Shown: positions 56,530 to 64,000 of the stretch, piece by piece
Layout: the number at the start of each line of letters is the position of its first letter
Numbering within the stretch: the stretch's first letter is position 1
Assembly (NCBI RefSeq): GCF_024580145.1
Contig: NZ_JANINI010000010.1
Location: forward strand, 65,275-129,274
Direction: 5' to 3'
DNA length: 64,000 bases
Source of the DNA: Methyloversatilis sp. XJ19-49
GTDB taxonomy: Bacteria; Pseudomonadota; Gammaproteobacteria; Burkholderiales; Rhodocyclaceae
Position numbers and translations under genes: made by a program
Notes under the pieces: generated by a model
What the model was told of the DNA's origin: nothing
Seen by the model: the letters and a program-made list of their open reading frames with translations, nothing else
Database searches by the model: none

Positions 56530-58391
56530 TGGCCCTGCTGCAGATCGCCGAACCCGGCGAATCCACCGCGCCGCACCAGCACAGGCTGGCTGCAGGCATC
56601 GATCTCGGAACGACCAATTCACTGGTGGCCAGCGTGCGCAATGGCGTACCCTTGGTGCTGAACGACGAGCACGGCCGTGCGCTGCTGCCCTCCGTGGTGC
56701 GTTATCTCGCGGACGGCTCGACCGTCATCGGCCACGCGGCCCGCGCCGCGCAGGCGCTTGATCCGCGCAACACCATCGCGTCGGTCAAGCGCTTCATGGG
56801 ACGAGGCGTTGCCGATGTCGCGCATGTCGAATCGATGCCCTACGTATTCGAGGACGCGCCCGGCATGGTGCGGTTGCGCACCACACAAGGCGCGAAAAGC
56901 CCGGTCGAGGTGTCGGCAGACATCCTTCGTGTACTGCGCGAGCGCGCTGAAGCCAGCCTCGGCGGGCCGCTGACCGGCGCGGTCATCACCGTACCGGCGT
57001 ATTTCGACGATGCGCAGCGCCAGGCCACGAAGGACGCTGCCCGGCTGGCCGGCCTTGACGTGCTGCGCCTGTTGAACGAGCCGACTGCCGCCGCGATCGC
57101 GTATGGTCTGGACAACGCTTCCGAAGGCATCTACGCGGTGTACGACCTGGGCGGCGGCACCTTCGACATTTCGATCCTGAAGCTTTCGCGCGGCGTGTTC
57201 GAGGTGCTGGCCACCAGCGGCGACGCCGCACTGGGCGGCGATGATTTCGACCATCGCGTCTATTGCTGGCTCATCGAGGCATCGCGCATCGGCCCGCCCA
57301 GCCTCGAGGACATGCGTACGCTGTACATGGAAGCCCGGCGCGCGAAGGAGGCACTCAGCAGCGCCGACGACGTGCATGTCGGGCTCAAGCTGTCGTCGGG
57401 CGACGAAATCGACGTGCATCTCACACGCGATGCGTTTGCCGCCATGACGAAGACGCTGGTCGACAAGACCCTGGTGCCGACGCGCAAGGCGCTGCGCGAC
57501 GCCGGCTTGTCGGTCGAAGACGTCAAGGGCGTGGTCATGGTGGGCGGCGCAACGCGCATGCCGCAGGTGCAGCGCGCGGTGGGCGAATTCTTCGGTCAGG
57601 TGCCGCTGACCAATCTCGATCCGGACAAGGTGGTGGCCATCGGCGCCGCGATCCAGGCCAATGTTCTGGCCGGCAATCGCGCGGCCGACGAAGACTGGCT
57701 TTTGCTCGACGTCATTCCGCTGTCGCTCGGTCTGGAAACGATGGGCGGTCTGGTCGAGAAGATCATTCCGCGCAATTCGACGATACCGACCGCGCGCGCG
57801 CAGGAATTCACCACCTATCGCGATGGCCAGACAGCAATGGCCATCCATGTGCTGCAGGGCGAGCGCGAGCGCGTCACCGACTGCCGCTCGCTGGCCCGCT
57901 TCGAACTGCGGGGCATTCCGCCGATGGTGGCGGGCGCGGCCCGCATCCGCGTGTCGTTCCAGGTGGATGCCGACGGCCTGCTGGCCGTGTCCGCACGCGA
58001 ACTGGGCACCGGCATCGAAGCACGCATCGAGGTCAAACCGAGTTACGGGCTGGGCGATGACGAAGTCGCGCGCATGCTGCGCGACGGCTTCGATCATGTA
58101 CAGGATGACATCGCGGCACGCGCGCTGGCCGAACAGAAGGTGGACGCCACGCGCCTGATCGACGCCACGCAGACTGCGCTGGCTGCCGACGGCGATCTGC
58201 TTGACGGCCCGGAACGGGCTGCGGTCGACGCGGCCGTCCGCGCACTGGCCGAAGTCGTCGAAGGCGACGATACGGCAGCGCTGCGCGCCGCCGTCGACGT
58301 GCTCGGCCGCGCCACCGACGAGTTCGCCGCGCGCCGCATGAATCGTGGCATCCAGCGTGCGCTGGCCGGACGCAGCATCGAATCACTCTGA
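56529..58391 (+). CDS. hscA: Fe-S assembly Hsp70 chaperone HscA
   Basis: The 620-residue Hsp70 drives cluster release from IscU. The ATPase domain has [29 protein letters not shown] and [14 protein letters not shown]. The substrate domain begins near residue 400 after the linker [16 protein letters not shown], where [11 protein letters not shown] is the HscA-type form of the Hsp70 signature. A shorter helical lid and lack of the DnaK C-terminal tail fit HscA. Confidence 0.96.
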   Translation: MALLQIAEPGESTAPHQHRLAAGIDLGTTNSLVASVRNGVPLVLNDEHGRALLPSVVRYLADGSTVIGHAARAAQALDPRNTIASVKRFMGRGVADVAHVESMPYVFEDAPGMVRLRTTQGAKSPVEVSADILRVLRERAEASLGGPLTGAVITVPAYFDDAQRQATKDAARLAGLDVLRLLNEPTAAAIAYGLDNASEGIYAVYDLGGGTFDISILKLSRGVFEVLATSGDAALGGDDFDHRVYCWLIEASRIGPPSLEDMRTLYMEARRAKEALSSADDVHVGLKLSSGDEIDVHLTRDAFAAMTKTLVDKTLVPTRKALRDAGLSVEDVKGVVMVGGATRMPQVQRAVGEFFGQVPLTNLDPDKVVAIGAAIQANVLAGNRAADEDWLLLDVIPLSLGLETMGGLVEKIIPRNSTIPTARAQEFTTYRDGQTAMAIHVLQGERERVTDCRSLARFELRGIPPMVAGAARIRVSFQVDADGLLAVSARELGTGIEARIEVKPSYGLGDDEVARMLRDGFDHVQDDIAARALAEQKVDATRLIDATQTALAADGDLLDGPERAAVDAAVRALAEVVEGDDTAALRAAVDVLGRATDEFAARRMNRGIQRALAGRSIESL

Positions 58392-58409
58392 TTGACGGAA
58401 CACCGCGCA

Positions 58410-58751
58410 ATGACCCAGATCGTCGTATTGCCCCATGTCGAGCTGTGCCCGGACGGTGCGGTGTTCGATGCCGAGCCCGGCACCACCATCTGCGACGCGC
58501 TGCTGGCCAACGGCATCGAAATCGAACATGCGTGCGAGAAGTCGTGCGCCTGCACGACCTGTCACGTCGTCGTGCGCGAAGGCTCCCGCAGTCTCGAGCC
58601 GGCCGAGGAGCTCGAGGAAGATCTGCTGGACAAGGCCTGGGGGCTGGAGCCGAATTCGCGCCTGTCCTGTCAGGCGGCAGTGGCCGGCGAGCCGCTGGTG
58701 ATCGACATTCCCCGCTACACGATCAATATGGTCAGTGAAGGAAAGAGGTGA
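58410..58751 (+). CDS. fdx: Isc-type [2Fe-2S] ferredoxin
   Basis: The 113-residue adrenodoxin-type ferredoxin gives electrons for cluster assembly. The ligands are in [13 protein letters not shown] (C-x5-C-x2-C near residues 42-51) with the fourth in LSCQAAVAG near residue 88. The ATG at 58410 is preferred over an in-frame TTG at 58392. iscX follows five bases later. Confidence 0.96.
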   Translation: MTQIVVLPHVELCPDGAVFDAEPGTTICDALLANGIEIEHACEKSCACTTCHVVVREGSRSLEPAEELEEDLLDKAWGLEPNSRLSCQAAVAGEPLVIDIPRYTINMVSEGKR

Positions 58752-58756
58752 GCACC

Positions 58757-58951
58757 ATGAAATGGACTGATTCGCTCGAGATCGCGATTGCGCTGACCGA
58801 GGCACACCCCGATGTCGACCCGGGCATTGTGCGCTTCACCGACCTGATGCAGTGGGTGCTCGATCTGCCCGGCTTCGATGACGACCCGAAGCGCTGCGGC
58901 GAAAAGATCCTCGAAGCCATCCAGCTGGCCTGGATCGACGAGGCGGACTGA
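58757..58951 (+). CDS. iscX: Fe-S assembly protein IscX
   Basis: This 64-residue acidic protein binds IscS and regulates its activity. The N-terminal [22 protein letters not shown] and the C-terminal [13 protein letters not shown] are diagnostic. AGAGGTG lies upstream of the ATG; a GTG three codons earlier is less likely. It ends the isc operon. Confidence 0.95.
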   Translation: MKWTDSLEIAIALTEAHPDVDPGIVRFTDLMQWVLDLPGFDDDPKRCGEKILEAIQLAWIDEAD

Positions 58952-58999
58952 CGCCACCCGAGGCAGCCCGGTCAGGGTCGCATTTGCCTGCCGGTCGGC

Positions 59000-59028
59000 T
59001 TCAAGCTGCGGGACTTTTCCGGTAAACT
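59000..59028 (+). promoter_or_regulatory. Candidate sigma-70 promoter for pyrG
   Basis: TTCAAG and TAAACT are separated by 17 bases and lie about 27 bases before the pyrG ATG. Both hexamers are weak matches. It is the best candidate in the 103 bases between iscX and pyrG. Confidence 0.3.
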
Positions 59029-59054
59029 AGGAATTTCCCGCTGCAGTGCAATAA

Positions 59055-61573
<2,519 letters not shown>

Positions 61574-61594
61574 GTGCGCGCCGATTATTCATAA

Positions 61595-62911
<1,317 letters not shown>

Positions 62912-62913
62912 CC

Positions 62914-63198
62914 ATGACGCGCCATTGGCCTGCCTTGCTGCTGGTGGCGCTGATTGCGGGACTGCAGTATCCGCTCTGGCTCGGCAAGGGCGGATGGCTG
63001 CAGGCCTGGGAAGCCGGCCGCGCGCTGGACGCCCAGCGCGATCTCAATACCCGGCTGGAAGCGCGCAATGCCGCGCTGGACGCCGATGTGAAGGATCTGA
63101 AAACCGGCTTCGACGCAGTCGAAGAGCGGGCGCGCGCCGAACTCGGGCTGATCAAGCCGGGCGAGGTGTTCGTGCAGATTCCGAACGACAAGCCCTGA
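62914..63198 (+). CDS. ftsB: Cell division protein FtsB
   Basis: This 94-residue bitopic protein of the FtsQLB complex has one N-terminal helix (about residues 6-22) and a short coiled coil (about 32-72, rich in RLEARNAALDADVKDLKTG). The closing EERARAELGLIKPGEVFVQI is the FtsB signature. It begins two bases after eno. The next gene is convergent. Confidence 0.94.
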   Translation: MTRHWPALLLVALIAGLQYPLWLGKGGWLQAWEAGRALDAQRDLNTRLEARNAALDADVKDLKTGFDAVEERARAELGLIKPGEVFVQIPNDKP

Positions 63199-63204
63199 CC
63201 GTCT

Positions 63205-63753
63205 TCACCCTTCGCGCCGGAGTGTGCGCAGGCCGCTGATGCGCGCGGCAAACCAGCCGCTGTCCAGCCTGTCCGTCCGTACGTATTTGCCACGCGTGCT
63301 GGGCGCATGGATGAAGCGCCCCTCGCCGGCGTAGATGCCCATGTGCGAATGCGGCGTGCCGTTCGTGTTGAAGAACACCAGATCGCCGGGCGCCAGCGCG
63401 CTGCGCTCGATCGGCCGCGCGATCTTCGCGATCTGCGCGGCATTGTGCGGCAACCGCACGCCGGCCACCTGTTCGTAGATCCAGCTCACCATGCCGCTGC
63501 AGTCCAGCCCGCTGTCCGGATTGCGACCGCCGAACTGGTAATGGTTGCCGATCAGGCCGAGCGCGTAGATCACCGCATCCTGGGCGTGCGTGTCATCGGC
63601 GAGCTGAACCCGGCCGGAAGGCGGCGGTTTTGCGACGGGTTGTGCGGCCGGCGGCAGCGCGGCCTGTTCCGGCAGGCTGCCGCAGGCGCCGAGTAACAGC
63701 GCCAGCGAGAGGGCCGGAACGAGGGCAGTGAGCCTGCGACTACCGGCGTTCAA
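63205..63753 (-). CDS. NlpC/P60-family peptidase lipoprotein
   Basis: The 182-residue cell-wall endopeptidase has a lipoprotein signal (lipobox LLLGAC near residue 24) and an NlpC/P60 domain (about residues 55-178). The catalytic Cys is in GLDCSGMVSW, the His in HSHMGIYAG and the third polar residue in RFIHAPSTRG. It should cleave peptidoglycan stem peptides in the periplasm. The start appears to be TTG at 63753, within the 3' end of the upstream gene; no in-frame ATG or GTG gives a full signal peptide. It overlaps that gene by 14 bases and is convergent with ftsB. Confidence 0.87.
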   Translation of the reverse strand: MNAGSRRLTALVPALSLALLLGACGSLPEQAALPPAAQPVAKPPPSGRVQLADDTHAQDAVIYALGLIGNHYQFGGRNPDSGLDCSGMVSWIYEQVAGVRLPHNAAQIAKIARPIERSALAPGDLVFFNTNGTPHSHMGIYAGEGRFIHAPSTRGKYVRTDRLDSGWFAARISGLRTLRREG

Positions 63754-64000
63754 TCTCGATCTGTCCGCTGATCGATACCGCGACGCGCGATTCGCCCGCT
63801 TCGACCGGCATATCGGCCATCGCTTCGGCCATGACTGCCTTGCTGCGCATCATCATCGGGCGCGGCGTCGGCATCCCGCCGGTGTGATTCACGTTCATGT
63901 GCAGGATGCGCCAGGACTTGCCGAGCGATTCGGCGACGATCTTTGCGCGTGCATTGAAGGCGGCGATGCCGTCGGCGATCGCGTCGTTCTCGGCCTGCCG
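63740..64000 (-). CDS. SIMPL-domain (DUF541) protein, C-terminal part
   Basis: Only the last 86 codons are inside the window; the gene continues past the right edge. The visible protein (QAENDAIADGIAAFNARAKI, SLGKSWRILHMNVN, ending VSISGQIEIERR) matches the C-terminal half of SIMPL/DUF541 proteins, including the typical final strand. These are usually periplasmic and of unknown function. Its stop lies inside the start region of the NlpC/P60 gene, so the two are co-transcribed. Confidence 0.82.
   Translation of the reverse strand, partial: RQAENDAIADGIAAFNARAKIVAESLGKSWRILHMNVNHTGGMPTPRPMMMRSKAVMAEAMADMPVEAGESRVAVSISGQIEIERR

Overview
The window is a stretch of GC-rich (roughly 65 %) bacterial chromosome. 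Gene content and order suggest a betaproteobacterium, most likely of the Rhodocyclales/Methyloversatilis type. The indications are a TCA-cycle supercluster controlled by a GntR regulator, an isc cluster with two cysteine desulfurases, a CoA-ester lyase beside malate dehydrogenase, and an eno-ftsB junction next to pyrG-kdsA. The taxonomic call is inference; there is no rRNA or tRNA gene to anchor it. I see no prophage, insertion sequence, CRISPR array or integron.

Layout. 0-2.5 kb: an FtsX/YbbP-type permease. 2.5-4.4 kb (minus strand): a four-gene cluster that looks like a metal-handling module (MerT-like membrane protein, HMA-domain periplasmic protein, outer-membrane-like protein, Cys-rich secreted protein). 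4.5-6.9 kb: an EAL-domain protein and a divergent AEC-family carrier. 7.0-10.3 kb: a photolyase-like protein that appears to have its domains in reversed order, a DUF3429 membrane protein and a second photolyase. An exact 88-bp tandem duplication sits at the junction of the last two genes. 10.3-13.5 kb (minus): a transsulfuration-family PLP enzyme, a class III nucleotide cyclase with an FHA domain, and a CoA-ester lyase. 13.5-27.3 kb: malate dehydrogenase divergent from a GntR regulator, then sdhCDAB-sdhE-gltA-sucA-sucB-lpd-zapE. 27.3-33.5 kb: a REPIN-like repeat, a BT1/MFS transporter, a cNMP-binding protein, an AI-2E/PerM-type protein, an orphan, and a SulP transporter carrying STAS and cNMP-binding domains. 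33.7-37.5 kb: SOS-type dnaE2 with a perfect LexA box and no imuA/imuB beside it, followed by a non-coding stretch with a possible decayed gene. 37.5-42.4 kb: the prkA/yeaH/spoVR stress cassette. 42.4-45.6 kb: a short ModE-type regulator divergent from modABC, with a ModE-like box between them. 45.6-49.5 kb: a small membrane protein, a REPIN plus tandem repeat, mutS, and a VapC/AbrB-type toxin-antitoxin pair. 49.5-52.2 kb: suhB, trmJ, cysE. 52.2-59 kb: iscR, a second desulfurase, iscS, iscU, iscA, hscB, hscA, fdx, iscX. 59-64 kb: pyrG, kdsA, eno, ftsB, an NlpC/P60 lipoprotein, and a SIMPL-domain protein cut by the right edge.

How the genes work together. The centre of the window holds most of the TCA cycle from citrate synthase through 2-oxoglutarate dehydrogenase and succinate dehydrogenase to malate dehydrogenase. 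An AT-rich palindrome between mdh and the GntR gene is a candidate operator. The isc cluster provides Fe-S clusters needed by SdhB and other enzymes, and cysE upstream makes the cysteine precursor. Its promoter holds two similar 22-bp repeats that resemble IscR type 1 sites. Several proteins point to cyclic-nucleotide or cyclic-dinucleotide signalling: the EAL protein, the cyclase-FHA protein, and two cNMP-binding proteins.

The observations I rate highest are the apparently permuted photolyase and its operon, the four-gene metal-type module, the microhomology-flanked 88-bp duplication that copies one gene's stop and the next gene's start, the solitary LexA-controlled dnaE2, and the REPIN-derived tandem repeat downstream of mutS. 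Most remaining genes are ordinary housekeeping genes.
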